Positions 1 to 9,540 are shown, counted from the first letter of the stretch. The stretch is DNA of 64,000 nucleotides from Sideroxydans sp. (GCA_013791855.1 VMTA01000047.1:124001-188000); one strand, 5' to 3'. The notes: generated by a model from the letters alone, not told the origin. A program made the numbers and translations.

Positions 1-322
1 AACCCTGGGTATGTCCGTTGTACTCGGTCACGATCATGATGTCGGGCTTGCTGTCGGACTCCATACCGATGTACTTTGCCAGATCGATCACCGGCACCAA
101 GGCTCCGCGCAAACTCACCATACCTTCCACCGCCGCCGGCATCTCGGGCGCGCGCGTGATCTCGGGTATGCGCATCACTTCACGCACCTTGAATACGTTG
201 ATGCCGAAGGTCTCCTCGCGAGCGGTGCGCAGGTCCTTGCCCAGCGAGAACATCAGGATCTCCAGCTTGTTGGTGCCCGCCAGCTTGGTACGCGCATCGA
301 TATTCTTTAACAGTTCAGACAT
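1..322 (-). CDS. cheV: CheV-type chemotaxis coupling protein (3' end outside window)
   Basis: Reading the minus strand from the ATG at 322 gives an N-terminus (SELLKNIDARTKLAG, then NKLEILMFSLG) followed by a CheW-like core with VFKVREVMRIPEI and GMVSLRGALVPVIDL. The NIDARTKLAGTNKLEIL start is what I know from CheV (CheW domain plus receiver domain) rather than plain CheW; the receiver domain would lie beyond the window edge. CheV links chemoreceptors to CheA at the cytoplasmic signalling array and can be tuned by phosphorylation. A GGAGAG ribosome site lies just upstream, and the gene follows the upstream receptor gene by 14 bases, so it belongs to the same motility operon. The ORF track misses it because it runs off the window. 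Confidence 0.85.
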   Translation of the reverse strand, partial: MSELLKNIDARTKLAGTNKLEILMFSLGKDLRTAREETFGINVFKVREVMRIPEITRAPEMPAAVEGMVSLRGALVPVIDLAKYIGMESDSKPDIMIVTEYNGHTQG

Positions 323-336
323 TGCTCTCTCCTTGC

Positions 337-2421
337 TCAGCCTTGGTTCCGCATGCCGCACTTGGTCAGCGGATAACCTGCCTTGCTCAATTCATCGGCC
401 GATTTCGCCAGTTCTACAGCCGCATCACGCGTCTGCTGCGAAGAGCGGGCATTCTCGTCCACCAAACCGGAGATATGCTCCAGGCTCTTGGCCACATTCT
501 CGCCGGCCACCGATTGCTCCTTGGACGCCATGGTGATGTGGTCGATGCGCTGCGACATGCTGACCGTGGCCTCCATCACTTCTTGCAGCCGCTCACCGTT
601 ACTCCGGATCAGCGTGATGCCGCTTTCGACCTCGACCACCGCCTCACCCATAGACTTCACTGCCTCCTCGGAGATTGCCGTGATGTCGGCGATGGTCTTG
701 GTGATGTCCTTGGTACTGGAAGCCGTGCGCTCCGCCAGCTTGCGTACTTCGTCCGCCACCACCGCGAAACCGCGCCCCTGCTCGCCGGCACGCGCTGCCT
801 CGATGGCTGCATTCAAGGCCAACAGGTTGGTCTGGTCGGCAATCTCCTTAATCGAATTGGCTATTTTACCGATTCTTTCTATGGAAGCCCCCAGATCCGA
901 GATGGTCTTGCTGGAGCGCTGCACAGTCTCTGCCACCTTGGTGGTCGCGTCGATACTGAGCCCCATATTGGCATTGTTCTGTTCCACGATACCTTGGGTG
1001 CGCTTCATCTCGGTCAGCGAATCGGACGCCATGTTCGCCACCTCGGCAATGGACTGACTGAACTGTTCCATGGTCGCCGCGATACTCTGTATCTGAGCCT
1101 GCTCGGTCACGGCGTTACTGGCCACCACGCCCACCTTCTCATCCACCGATTTGACTTTGTCCCGCATCTTTACCACCGGCGTGACGATCTCGTCCACCAT
1201 GGTGCGCAGATAGGTCTGCATGGTCTGGATCGCACATAGCAGCTTGCCCATCTCGTCCTGGATAGTGATGTCCAGTTCGGTGTCCAGATTGCCTTCCATG
1301 ATATTGCGGAACTCTTTCTCGACCTGCGACAGCGGGCGATGGATGAAGCGATCCACACAGTAGCCGATGAAGAAGAACAGGAACAGTTGCAGCACGATCT
1401 GCCCGGCCAGCACCTTCATCTCCATCAGATGGATGCGGTCGAAATCGTCCTTGAGATCGATAGAGATGTCTGATGCTCCTGTCACCCAATTATCCGGCCC
1501 GGCGTGACACAAGGTGCAGTCGGTACCATGGAAGTCCTTGCTGGCCAGATATGGTGTGACGACACGCAGAACCGGCGAACCGGCACTGTCTTCCCCATAA
1601 CTCACTTTGGCTTTACCGGATTTCAGCACCTCGCGCTGGACGTCATCTCTGGCCTTCTGCTCCGGCGTGCCCGCGCCGTACTGGTCGATCAGATGATCCG
1701 AACGCAGTATGACTGCCGACTGCACATGACCCGATGATGTGACTTTCTCGATCAGCAGTTTGCGGTTCTCTTCGATACCGATCTGCCCGGTCACCATCAG
1801 CATATTGGCGTTATCGATGATCTGGGTGGCGATCTGAGCCCCCTTGGATTCCGCCTGCAGCTTCGCCTCTTCCTGCATGCTCCCAGTCAGGTATATCTGC
1901 GCCACGGTCAGGATGAGCAGCAGCGGGATCTGGATCGCAGCTTGCAGTTTGGTCTTCAATGACCAGTTCTTGACCTTGAGCCGCTCGTAGCGGGAAACGA
2001 CCTCACCACCGTTCTGATTGAGCGCCCGATACACCGATTCCGCTTTGGCGATCTGCGCGCGCGTGGGCGGCCGACGCACCGAGACGTAGCCGATGAGACT
2101 TCCGCCTTCCAGAATGGGCGCGACCGTAGCGCGCACCCAATAATGGTCGCCGTTCTTGCAGCGGTTCTTCACCAAGCCGCGCCATGGGCGTTCAGTCTTC
2201 AGGGTATCCCACAGCCATTTGAATGCCTGTTTCGGCATATCGGGATGGCGCACTATATTGTGGCTCTTGCCGATCAGTTCATTCCGCGAGTAACCGGACA
2301 ACCGCTCGAAAGCGTCATTGCAGTAGGTGATGATGCCCTTGGTATCTGTCTTGGAGATCAGCACCTCTCCATCCGGAAAGGTGACCTCCTTCTGCGACAC
2401 ATATGCATTTTTATTTTGCAT
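337..2421 (-). CDS. PAS-containing methyl-accepting chemotaxis protein with periplasmic heme-c motif
   Basis: 694 aa. Order: an Aer-like PAS domain at about residues 1-115 ([21 protein letters not shown]), TM1 about 160-180, a periplasmic domain about 181-330 containing CTLCH at residues 302-306, TM2 about 338-355, a HAMP region, and a classic MCP signalling tip ([23 protein letters not shown]) in the C-terminal half. The CxxCH motif on the periplasmic side is a covalent heme-c attachment site; heme-c PAS/Cache sensor domains are known from Geobacter receptors. Having an Aer-type PAS and a heme sensor in one protein suggests two redox inputs. It sits 27 bases after the next receptor and 14 before cheV. 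The role as redox or energy taxis receptor is inference; the MCP assignment is firm. Confidence 0.9.
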   Translation of the reverse strand: MQNKNAYVSQKEVTFPDGEVLISKTDTKGIITYCNDAFERLSGYSRNELIGKSHNIVRHPDMPKQAFKWLWDTLKTERPWRGLVKNRCKNGDHYWVRATVAPILEGGSLIGYVSVRRPPTRAQIAKAESVYRALNQNGGEVVSRYERLKVKNWSLKTKLQAAIQIPLLLILTVAQIYLTGSMQEEAKLQAESKGAQIATQIIDNANMLMVTGQIGIEENRKLLIEKVTSSGHVQSAVILRSDHLIDQYGAGTPEQKARDDVQREVLKSGKAKVSYGEDSAGSPVLRVVTPYLASKDFHGTDCTLCHAGPDNWVTGASDISIDLKDDFDRIHLMEMKVLAGQIVLQLFLFFFIGYCVDRFIHRPLSQVEKEFRNIMEGNLDTELDITIQDEMGKLLCAIQTMQTYLRTMVDEIVTPVVKMRDKVKSVDEKVGVVASNAVTEQAQIQSIAATMEQFSQSIAEVANMASDSLTEMKRTQGIVEQNNANMGLSIDATTKVAETVQRSSKTISDLGASIERIGKIANSIKEIADQTNLLALNAAIEAARAGEQGRGFAVVADEVRKLAERTASSTKDITKTIADITAISEEAVKSMGEAVVEVESGITLIRSNGERLQEVMEATVSMSQRIDHITMASKEQSVAGENVAKSLEHISGLVDENARSSQQTRDAAVELAKSADELSKAGYPLTKCGMRNQG

Positions 2422-2448
2422 GATCTTCCTCCTGGTGCGACTGAAGCA

Positions 2449-4080
2449 TCAAATCTTGAACTTGCCCACCGTCGATTTCAGACTCTCGGCGACTTGTTCC
2501 ATCGTTTGCGCCGATGCCACCGTACGCTGCACCACTGCATTGCTTTGCTCTGCCATGGTGGCGATGTTCTCGACGTTGCGGGCGATCTCCTGCGCCGCAT
2601 CGCGCTGTGAATTGATGGAGCGGGATATCTCTTCCAGACCTTCATTCACACCGCCGACCGACTGGTTGGACTCGATCAGAATCTTGGTCACATCACCCAC
2701 ATGCGTCTGGCTGGTCTGCAACGCGCTCATACCGGTCTGCACCGTGCGTTCGACCTGCTCGGACTGGCTGCCCAGCGATTGCGTCACTTCGTCGATCTGG
2801 GTGGCGGACTGGGCGGACTTCTCTGCCAGCTTGCGCACTTCATCCGCCACCACCGCGAAGCCACGACCCTGTTCACCCGCGCGAGCCGCCTCGATCGCCG
2901 CATTCAACGCCAGCAAATTGGTCTGCTCGGCGATGTCGCGCACTTGCTGCGTCATGCTGGTGATGCTCTGCGTATTGGCAACGAACTGGTTGACCGAGTT
3001 GGCGATCTCCCCCACTGCCCGCTCGACATTGCTCAGTTCCTGCACCATCTCCTGCAAACTTTCCTGCCCGCGGTTGGCGCGCTCCAGACTCTCATGGGAA
3101 AGTTTTGCAACGCGACTGGTGCTTTCCGCGACCTGACCGATGCTGCTGCTCACTTGCGAGACTGCGCTCGCCACGACAGCGGCCGCATCACTCTGCTTCT
3201 GCACACTGGTCGCCAGCGTTGCCGCATCACCGGACAGGGAATGTGCAGCACTCGCCACTTGCGAAGCCTGGCCGTCGACTTGCGCCACGATCACCTGGAA
3301 GTTATTGGCCAGCGCGTTGAATGCCTGCACTGTTTGCCCGACTTCGTCCTCGGTGCTCACCGGCACGCGCTTGGACAGATCACCGGTCGCTTGCATGGCC
3401 AGCATGGCTTGCTGCAGCGTCCGTGTCGGTCCGGTGACGAAACCGATCAACCAACCTATCATGAAATACAGGAACACTTGGATCGCGATCTGTATCCCCC
3501 AGAGAGCGGTATTGGCACGCGCCATCAGATCGAATTCCTCGGAGACGTCGAGCGTGATGCTGGCTGCACCGTTGACGGAGCCTTCGGGAACGATGTGACA
3601 CATCAGGCAATTGGTGCCGCGGAAATTCGCCTGGGCGATGAACGGCACCACGACGCGCAGCGTATGCAAGTCACCCTGCTTTTCCACGCGGGTCTGCTGT
3701 TTTGCAGTGGTCAGCGCCTCCCGGTCCATCTCATCCTTGGCCTGCTCGGAAGGCAAACCTGGACCGAACTGTTCGATGACCGGTGTATGACGCATCACAC
3801 GCAGATCGACCACCCTGTTTGAAGCGCCCATCTTTTCGACATACAGCTCGCGCTGTTCCGCATCGCTGATGATGCCGTTCAGCATCAGCATATTGAGACC
3901 GTTCAACACACCGTCTGCTGAAACGACCGCCTTCTGGCGCGCTTCTTCGAGGATGCGCTCTTCGAAAGTATCCAGTGCCGCGCGTTGCGCCAGCACCATG
4001 ATGGCCAGCAGGATCAGCTGGATCGGGATCTGAAGTTTGCTCTTCAGAGAAAGTTTGCTCCACCATTTGTTCATGTTCAT
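2449..4080 (-). CDS. Methyl-accepting chemotaxis protein with periplasmic heme-c motif
   Basis: 543 aa. An N-terminal TM about residues 16-32, a periplasmic sensor about 33-190 with CLMCH at 158-162, TM2 about 195-215, HAMP, then an MCP signalling domain carrying [20 protein letters not shown]. The sensor domain aligns by eye with that of the downstream receptor: both have an [22 protein letters not shown] helix, a long spacer with (Q)YGAG/FGPGLP, RVV.P..A, then a CxxCH followed by GA(A)S(D)I. The pair therefore looks like a duplication in which only the other copy gained a cytoplasmic PAS. The heme motif predicts a redox or gas ligand sensor facing the periplasm. It lies between motB and the second receptor in the flhDC-motAB-mcp-cheV block. 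Confidence 0.9.
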   Translation of the reverse strand: MNMNKWWSKLSLKSKLQIPIQLILLAIMVLAQRAALDTFEERILEEARQKAVVSADGVLNGLNMLMLNGIISDAEQRELYVEKMGASNRVVDLRVMRHTPVIEQFGPGLPSEQAKDEMDREALTTAKQQTRVEKQGDLHTLRVVVPFIAQANFRGTNCLMCHIVPEGSVNGAASITLDVSEEFDLMARANTALWGIQIAIQVFLYFMIGWLIGFVTGPTRTLQQAMLAMQATGDLSKRVPVSTEDEVGQTVQAFNALANNFQVIVAQVDGQASQVASAAHSLSGDAATLATSVQKQSDAAAVVASAVSQVSSSIGQVAESTSRVAKLSHESLERANRGQESLQEMVQELSNVERAVGEIANSVNQFVANTQSITSMTQQVRDIAEQTNLLALNAAIEAARAGEQGRGFAVVADEVRKLAEKSAQSATQIDEVTQSLGSQSEQVERTVQTGMSALQTSQTHVGDVTKILIESNQSVGGVNEGLEEISRSINSQRDAAQEIARNVENIATMAEQSNAVVQRTVASAQTMEQVAESLKSTVGKFKI

Positions 4081-4135
4081 TCCCCCTGCGTAAATTGTCG
4101 CTTATGCCTGACTAACGGCCGATTTTCTGGCTTCT

Positions 4136-5164
4136 TTAATTCATCCCGGCTGGCAAAGCCTGCTGTGATGCGGTTTCCGGCAGATCGCTAACGGCCGTAA
4201 CCCCCTCTGCCGAAACTGCGGTTACGCCCGAAACACCCAACACTCCTGCGGCATCACCGTCCTCGGCATCGATCTGCACAGTGCCACCATCCTGCTGCGC
4301 AGCCTCTTCAGCCTTCTTGTTCATCACGATGATGCTGATGCGCCGGTTGATCGGGTTAAGCGGCGCATCCTTGTCGAACAACACCGCCGAAGAAAGTCCG
4401 ACCACGCGCACGATCTTTTCATCTGCAAGGCCGCCGGAGATCAATTCCCGGCGCGACGCGTTGGCACGGTCAGCTGATAACTCCCAGTTGCTGTAGCGCC
4501 CTCCCCTTATACCGAAGGGCTGCGCATCGGTATGGCCTGACAGGCTGACCTTGTTCGGCATCTCGTTCAAGGTCTTGCCGATCTCGCGCAATATGTCGCG
4601 CGTGTAATCTTCAAGTTGCGCACTGCCGCTCTGGAACATGGGGCGATTCTTCTCATCCACGATCTGGATGCGCAGCCCTTCAGTAGTCAGATCGAGCAAT
4701 ATCTGGTTCTTGAATTTCTCAAGCTTCTTGTTGTTCTCGATCGCCGCCTCGATGTTCTTCTTCAGCTGGCGCAACTGTTCGATCTCTTTCTTCGCCTCCA
4801 GGCGCAGGAATTCCTGTTTCGCGGCTTTGAGGGTGATGGTCTTTTTGGGCGCCTCAATCTCTCCCTTCTTCACCTGCCCTTCAGTGCGCGTCAGATCTTG
4901 CCCGCCCCCCTTGATGATGCTGGAACTGTCACCACTGCCCGAACCGCCCATCAGCGCCACCTTGAGGGGCGTCTTGAAATATTCGGCGATCCCCACCAGA
5001 TCGCCTTTGGCCGTCGAGCCCAGCAGCCACATCAACAGGAAGAACGCCATCATCGCCGTCACAAAGTCCGCGTAAGCGATCTTCCATGCGCCACCGTGAT
5101 GGCCGGCCGCCACCTTCTTGATGCGCTTGATGACGATGGGGCGCTTGTTCTTGTCTTCGGCCAT
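4136..5164 (-). CDS. motB: Flagellar motor stator protein MotB
   Basis: 342 aa. A basic cytoplasmic N-terminus is followed by the single MotB membrane helix with the proton-carrying Asp in AYADFVTAMMAFFLLMW, then a linker and a C-terminal OmpA-like peptidoglycan-binding domain (SLSGHTDAQPF, SADRANASRREL). MotB anchors the proton-conducting MotA/MotB stator to the cell wall. The gene lies 18 bases after motA. The C-terminal tail is long and rich in Glu, Ala and Val beyond the OmpA domain. Its length is slightly above the 308 aa of E. coli MotB. The stator type is judged to be H+ from the MotAB-like signature. Confidence 0.95.
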   Translation of the reverse strand: MAEDKNKRPIVIKRIKKVAAGHHGGAWKIAYADFVTAMMAFFLLMWLLGSTAKGDLVGIAEYFKTPLKVALMGGSGSGDSSSIIKGGGQDLTRTEGQVKKGEIEAPKKTITLKAAKQEFLRLEAKKEIEQLRQLKKNIEAAIENNKKLEKFKNQILLDLTTEGLRIQIVDEKNRPMFQSGSAQLEDYTRDILREIGKTLNEMPNKVSLSGHTDAQPFGIRGGRYSNWELSADRANASRRELISGGLADEKIVRVVGLSSAVLFDKDAPLNPINRRISIIVMNKKAEEAAQQDGGTVQIDAEDGDAAGVLGVSGVTAVSAEGVTAVSDLPETASQQALPAGMN

Positions 5165-5182
5165 GTTTCAACTGCTCCCGGA

Positions 5183-6037
5183 TCAGCGCTTCTGCTTCAC
5201 GTGCTCTTCCAGCTCAACAAAGCCCGGACGGACGGAGGAAGTCAACACCTTGCGTCCGAACTCGACCGCCATCGCCGGCGCGTAACCGTTCAGATTGGCC
5301 AGCAGCACGACCTTGGCCGCCTGATAGATCTTGCTCTCCTCATCCGCCTTCTGCTCCAGCAGACCTGCCAGCGGCCCCACAAAACCGTAGGCCAGCAGGA
5401 TGCCGAGGAAGGTACCGACCAGCGCATGCGCGATCAGGATGCCGAGCTCGGCGGGCGGGATGCCCACCGACTCCATTGTGTGCACCACGCCCATCACAGC
5501 GGCGACGATACCGAAAGCCGGCATGCCGTCGCCCAGTTTGGCGATGACGTGGGACGGCACCAATGCTTCATGGTGGTGCGTCTCGATCTCCACATCCATC
5601 AGATTCTCTATCTCCATCGCGTTCAGGTTACCGCTGACCATGATGCGCAGGTAGTCGGTGATGAACTCCACCACATGATGGTCGTTCAGGATCTTGGGAT
5701 ATTTCCCGAATATCGCGCTCTCATGCGGGTTCTCGACATCGCCCTCGATGGACATCATGCCTTCCTTGCGCACCTTGCCCAGCAGCTCATACATGAGTGC
5801 CATCAGCTCCATGTAGGTCTCTTTGGTGTACTTGGAGCCCTTGAAAATTACGGGAATCGCCTTGAAAGTGGCCTTGATAGTGGTCATGTTGTTGCCGACG
5901 AAGAATGCGCCCAGCGCACCGCCACCGATCATCAGCAATTCCACCGGCTGGTACAGACCGCCAAGATGGCCGCCCGCTATGGCGTAACCACCAAAAACTG
6001 CGCCCAGCACCACTATATATCCAACGATTACCAGCAT
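5183..6037 (-). CDS. motA: Flagellar motor stator protein MotA
   Basis: 284 aa, close to the usual 285-295 aa. It begins MLVIVGYIVVLGAVFGGYA and shows the four-helix MotA layout with a large cytoplasmic loop between helices 2 and 3. The conserved GIVAAVMGVVHTMESV and AYGFVGPLAGLLE segments form the proton channel and the loop that presses on the rotor protein FliG. It forms the stator with MotB, which follows at once. About 195 bases separate it from flhC, holding an inverted repeat but no clear flagellar sigma28 promoter that I could recognise. Confidence 0.95.
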   Translation of the reverse strand: MLVIVGYIVVLGAVFGGYAIAGGHLGGLYQPVELLMIGGGALGAFFVGNNMTTIKATFKAIPVIFKGSKYTKETYMELMALMYELLGKVRKEGMMSIEGDVENPHESAIFGKYPKILNDHHVVEFITDYLRIMVSGNLNAMEIENLMDVEIETHHHEALVPSHVIAKLGDGMPAFGIVAAVMGVVHTMESVGIPPAELGILIAHALVGTFLGILLAYGFVGPLAGLLEQKADEESKIYQAAKVVLLANLNGYAPAMAVEFGRKVLTSSVRPGFVELEEHVKQKR

Positions 6038-6162
6038 GGTTCACCTCTACATATGCCTATCCAAGGCTCAATCGTATCCTAGCAGGAGTGTTTTGGCTTC
6101 ATTACACGAACAAACCTTGATATCTACAGCTATTCAGTACTTTCACCACCCAGAAACTGCAT

Positions 6163-6198
6163 CGCCGCCACACCGATGATTCCTCGGTAGTAGCGGCG
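6163..6198. other. Inverted repeat between flhC and motA
   Basis: Outer arms CGCCGC/GCGGCG and inner arms CACCGA/TCGGTA-type pairing around a short loop give a two-part stem in the 195-base gap between flhC and motA. No T-run follows on either strand, so it is not a convincing intrinsic terminator. It could be an attenuator, an RNA processing or stability element, or a protein site separating flhDC from motAB expression. Nothing else recognisable lies in this gap. Confidence 0.4.
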
Positions 6199-6232
6199 AT
6201 GGATCTCAGCACCATGCATCACTTACAGGCGA

Positions 6233-6775
6233 TCATGCCATTGCAGCCGCTGCCTGGGCTGCCTTGCGGGTCTTGCCTGCTCGGGAGGGCGGGCGGCAGA
6301 TGCCGCAGCTATATTCATCGCACAACTCGTTGGTGTGCACCACGAACTGACCGCCGCACTCCTTGCAGCGCGTCAATTGCATCATGCCGGCCTCGAAGAA
6401 ACGGATCAGGAACCAGGCGCGCGTGATGCTCAGGGTCGGCTCATCTTCTCCGACTTCGGCCTGCTCCAGATACAAACGGTAACTCTTGATCAGCGCCTCG
6501 ACGCCGGAGACATTCGCATTCTTGACCAGGAACTGGTGTATGCCCATGAACAACGAGGAGTGGATGTTCGGCAACCAGCTCATGAACCAGTCGGTGGAAT
6601 AAGGCAGCATGCCCTTGGAGGGGGACTCACCTTTGACTTCCTTGTAGAGCTTGAGCAGACGCTCGCGGCTCAAGTGGGTCTCTTCCTGCAGGAGCTGCAG
6701 GCGCGCCCCCAGATTGATCAGGTCCACCGCGATCTGGATCTCGCGCGCCTCGTTCACCACACTCTTGTTGCGCAT
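6233..6775 (-). CDS. flhC: Flagellar master transcriptional regulator subunit FlhC
   Basis: 180 aa, near the 192 aa of E. coli FlhC. The C-terminal part has the zinc-binding cysteines CKECGGQF ... CDEYSCGIC typical of FlhC. FlhC assembles with FlhD as the FlhD4C2 complex that activates class II flagellar promoters with sigma70. A strong TAAGGAGA ribosome site lies in the 12-base gap behind flhD and overlaps its stop codon, so the two subunits are tightly co-expressed. The start at 6775 is set by this site. Confidence 0.95.
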   Translation of the reverse strand: MRNKSVVNEAREIQIAVDLINLGARLQLLQEETHLSRERLLKLYKEVKGESPSKGMLPYSTDWFMSWLPNIHSSLFMGIHQFLVKNANVSGVEALIKSYRLYLEQAEVGEDEPTLSITRAWFLIRFFEAGMMQLTRCKECGGQFVVHTNELCDEYSCGICRPPSRAGKTRKAAQAAAAMA

Positions 6776-6787
6776 GATCGTGTCTCC

Positions 6788-7108
6788 TTAAGCAGCCAGT
6801 GCTTCGACCTGCTGCCCCGCCATCAGGATGGTGGCATGCGCATGGGACATCATGCGGTCCTTGTTGTAATCGGTGATCATGTTCAGCAACAGTTGTTCGT
6901 CGAAGCGGAAACGGCACAACAGCATATTGGAGCCTGTCATCTTCAGCATCTGCGCCGGCGACAGACCATCGATCAGCTCGGCCAATTCTTCGCTCACACC
7001 CAGACGGAAGATCGCGCTGGCCTTATCGCTGCGGATCATCTGCTGTGCCAGCATCATGTAGGAAAGATTGATCTCTCTGATCTCTTCGTGAACTTGATTC
7101 GTATTCAT
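6788..7108 (-). CDS. flhD: Flagellar master transcriptional regulator subunit FlhD
   Basis: 106 aa from the ATG at 7108. The ORF track begins 44 codons earlier, but that stretch is not FlhD-like; the ATG at 7108 has a GAGGGGA ribosome site and gives the usual FlhD length. Recognisable segments are EEIREINLSYMMLAQQMI and LGVSEELAELIDGLSPAQM. FlhD forms the DNA-binding FlhD4C2 regulator with FlhC and stands at the top of the flagellar hierarchy. A long structured leader and a candidate promoter lie upstream. Confidence 0.93.
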   Translation of the reverse strand: MNTNQVHEEIREINLSYMMLAQQMIRSDKASAIFRLGVSEELAELIDGLSPAQMLKMTGSNMLLCRFRFDEQLLLNMITDYNKDRMMSHAHATILMAGQQVEALAA

Positions 7109-7179
7109 TGCAGTCCCCTCGCAAAAAACATTGATGTCTTGAATCGACGGTTGCATTTTGCGGGGACGATGGGAATAAG

Positions 7180-7260
7180 AAAATCGGAGGTTTTCCGATT
7201 TTTCGGTAGGAAGAGTTCCTACAAGACCTGTGAACCACACTTGCCTGTCTGATCAGGCAA
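7180..7260 (-). promoter_or_regulatory. flhDC leader with three stem-loops
   Basis: Between the candidate promoter and flhD the transcript could form three hairpins: 7241-7260 (TTGCCTG/CAGGCAA), 7207-7221 (TAGGAA-CTC-TTCCTA) and 7180-7202 (AAAATCGGA/TCCGATTTT). Several carry GGA triplets, the core of CsrA/RsmA sites. The E. coli flhDC leader is similarly long and is known to be bound by CsrA, so post-transcriptional control is a reasonable inference. No known riboswitch was recognised. Confidence 0.5.
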
Positions 7261-7323
7261 ACAGCGACTTGAGTGCAACTGCGAGGGGACACAGTAATGG
7301 ATACACTCAAGCCAACGGAGTGC

Positions 7324-7350
7324 ATTGTAGGAAGTTTATAGCCATGTCAA
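7324..7350 (-). promoter_or_regulatory. Candidate sigma70 promoter of flhDC
   Basis: On the minus strand a perfect -35 TTGACA is followed by TACAAT, five of six matches to the -10 consensus. The spacer is 15 bases, shorter than the optimal 17. It would give a leader of about 205 nt ahead of flhD. Expression would therefore depend on an activator or be weak. Confidence 0.5.
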
Positions 7351-7403
7351 ACAGGGAATAGCACGGTATATCAGGCCGTATTTTTTAAATGTGGCCTGTT
7401 TGC

Positions 7404-9011
7404 TTACTTAGTCAGTTTGTCGCAACCTTTCCGTGCTATCTGGCATGAAAGCTCGTAGTTCTGTCTTGCAGCTTCTTCATCCCCCATGGCTTCGTATGTC
7501 TTAGCCTTGCCGAAAAAGGGGCGGCTATCCAAATTCTTACCTGACTTTCGCATGATTTCTATGGCTTGGTTAAAGGCAGCGATTGCATTATTAAACTGCC
7601 TCTCCGAAAGGTATGTCGCCCCCAAATTTGTGTAGGCGAACGGAGAAACCGGATTCATCCTGATAGCCAATTCAAAATCAATTTTCGCATCGGGGAACAA
7701 GCCTAGGTTCAGTTTTTCCAAGCCACGGTTATTGTATATTCGCGCAAAACTGATCTCATCCTCTTTACCCTCCAGTAGTTTCGCCGCATCCTGCCACAAT
7801 GTTAGAGGGTGCGAGAATGTAGCCAAGCGTTCCATGGAAATTGGAAATATCGCCAATGCCACAACACCCACGATGACTGCTGCGACACGTTTATCAAGCG
7901 CATCCAATACAAGCGGCAGCAGTGCACATGCGCCTACAACCCAGATATAGCTGCGGTAAAGAACAAAAGTTTCCTGGATACGCACAGTGGAGAATTCAGG
8001 AATGAACATCAACCATGGGAATATTAACGAAAATCCCAGAAGGCCCAAGCGGCCACGCTTGAACAACAGCCAAATTGCCAGTCCACCCCATGCCAGAAAA
8101 ACAAACAAAGCAAGCAAGTACACTGACCATAAGGATGTAGCGAATGGCTCTCGCATATCAACCGACATCCATTGCGGATTGGGAAACAACCACAGCGCCG
8201 CATATTTAAAGAACAACCAGCTCTGGGTAAGGATGCTTAATGGCCAGTTCAAATCACTTTCAGGATTGGCTAGCATTTCGGGCGCACTGGTTTCATACGC
8301 ATGCCCCAGTACACCTTTTTGCGCGAAGATCACCAACACTGCAATGATGACGAAACCCAAGCCAAGCCGCCAGCGCTGCTGCAGCTTCATTCTCCAGTCT
8401 TCGTGCAACAACACGGTCATAGCCACGAAAATGACCGGCAGCATGATGGCATGCTCTTTTGAAAACACTGCCATGTAGTAGAACAGCACACTCGACCACA
8501 ACCAAGGTTTGCTATCGCGCTCACTGCCATGCAGGTATGACAGCATCGCCAAAAGGCTGAACAGAGTCGCCATCAACATGGTGCGCTGCGCCAGATAGCC
8601 AGTCGCATAAACCGCCAGTGGATGCAGAACGAAAAGTAGCGCCGCGCTGAAAGCAAGTGCGGCATGGCGCATTTGCAGTTCAGCGCGAACCGGAATAATC
8701 AGCAAGAAAAGTCGCTGCAGAAAATAAAATAGCGCAACCGCAACTGCCGAGTGCAGCACCAAGTTTTCGATGCGAAACACCATCATATCCAAGCCAAATA
8801 TTTCCTTGCTCCAGGTCAGAGTGACATAAGGAAGCGATCGCAATTCAAATGGGGAATAGCTAAAAGCATCCAGCGGCTGGTGTCCCGCTGCATCTTCTGC
8901 AAAGAACGGAAGATCATCAAAAACGATAGGATTCACCAAAAACTGACCATATAGCAACGCAGCAGCCAGCAACAGCAACAGAACAACCCCAGAATTTCGC
9001 TTGATAAACAT
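7404..9011 (-). CDS. GT-C fold membrane glycosyltransferase with C-terminal TPRs (probable pilin glycosyltransferase)
   Basis: 535 aa from the ATG at 9011, chosen because GGGAG sits five bases before it; the track start four codons upstream lies against the terminator. The protein has about ten or more hydrophobic helices. The first external loop holds an acidic pair (VFDDLPFF), as expected for lipid-linked-sugar transferases of the GT-C/PMT/TMTC type. After about residue 430 come TPR units (IYNNRGLEKLNLG, AYTNLGATYLSERQFNNAIAAF). It follows the pilin gene directly, the same arrangement as pilin-modifying TfpW/TfpO enzymes in Pseudomonas. A role in pilin O-glycosylation is inference from fold and position. 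GC content is visibly lower than in neighbouring genes. Confidence 0.7.
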   Translation of the reverse strand: MFIKRNSGVVLLLLLAAALLYGQFLVNPIVFDDLPFFAEDAAGHQPLDAFSYSPFELRSLPYVTLTWSKEIFGLDMMVFRIENLVLHSAVAVALFYFLQRLFLLIIPVRAELQMRHAALAFSAALLFVLHPLAVYATGYLAQRTMLMATLFSLLAMLSYLHGSERDSKPWLWSSVLFYYMAVFSKEHAIMLPVIFVAMTVLLHEDWRMKLQQRWRLGLGFVIIAVLVIFAQKGVLGHAYETSAPEMLANPESDLNWPLSILTQSWLFFKYAALWLFPNPQWMSVDMREPFATSLWSVYLLALFVFLAWGGLAIWLLFKRGRLGLLGFSLIFPWLMFIPEFSTVRIQETFVLYRSYIWVVGACALLPLVLDALDKRVAAVIVGVVALAIFPISMERLATFSHPLTLWQDAAKLLEGKEDEISFARIYNNRGLEKLNLGLFPDAKIDFELAIRMNPVSPFAYTNLGATYLSERQFNNAIAAFNQAIEIMRKSGKNLDSRPFFGKAKTYEAMGDEEAARQNYELSCQIARKGCDKLTK

Positions 9012-9024
9012 TATCACTCCCATG

Positions 9025-9049
9025 AAAAAGCCCCTCCGAAGAGGGGCTT
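9025..9049 (-). terminator. Rho-independent terminator of pilA
   Basis: Minus-strand stem AAGCCCCTC-TTCG-GAGGGGCTT followed by TTTC: nine base pairs with a stable TTCG loop, 20 bases after the pilin stop. The next gene starts 13 bases beyond it, so the glycosyltransferase probably relies on partial read-through. Confidence 0.9.
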
Positions 9050-9069
9050 CAGTTTCCTGCAGCTACAAT

Positions 9070-9540
9070 TTACTTACAGATATTATCTGTGAAGCAAGTG
9101 CTGTTTGGAGTAGAAAGTGCCCAAGACACACCTTCTGTAGCACTGAAAGTCGGCACGTATGCAATGGTTTGACCAGTCAAGCCATTGGCATTCTTCGCAG
9201 TAGCGAGGACGTGCATGCTAGCGTAAGCACCGTCAGCTGTGTTACCTGTTGTAATAGCAGTTGCGAGCGAACCGATATACTTGGAATTCGCGAAACTGGC
9301 CACATCTGCAGGTACACCACCAGAACCACCTGGCGCACAATTGTCCACAATACCATTCTCATCTGCCAAACAGATTTCAATTGCTGTTTTGAGGGCTTGA
9401 GTAGCCTGCACCACTTCGGTGAATTTGGCTTTCTTGGTGTAGTCGCTGTAAGCAGGGATCGCCACAGCAGCCAGAATACCGATAATCGCGACCACGATCA
9501 TCAGTTCGATCAGGGTAAAACCTTTTTGAACTTGTTTCAT
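9070..9540 (-). CDS. pilA: Type IV pilin (major pilin PilA-like)
   Basis: 156 aa. A short leader MKQVQKG is followed by the processed N-terminus [24 protein letters not shown], the class IVa pilin signature with Glu5 after cleavage at G/F by prepilin peptidase. The C-terminal pair CFTDNIC would form the disulfide-bound D-region; two more cysteines (EICLAD, DNCAPG) may form a second bridge. It polymerises into type IV pili used for attachment, twitching and DNA uptake. It has its own sigma54 promoter and terminator, consistent with very high expression. It is a full-size pilin, unlike the short pilins proposed for conductive filaments. Neighbours encode a PilB-like ATPase and a likely glycosyltransferase. 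Confidence 0.95.
   Translation of the reverse strand: MKQVQKGFTLIELMIVVAIIGILAAVAIPAYSDYTKKAKFTEVVQATQALKTAIEICLADENGIVDNCAPGGSGGVPADVASFANSKYIGSLATAITTGNTADGAYASMHVLATAKNANGLTGQTIAYVPTFSATEGVSWALSTPNSTCFTDNICK

Noticed and set aside
4616-6082. 488-aa plus-strand ORF over motAB
   Set aside because: Antisense to well-conserved motA and motB, His/Leu-rich shadow composition, no recognisable domain.
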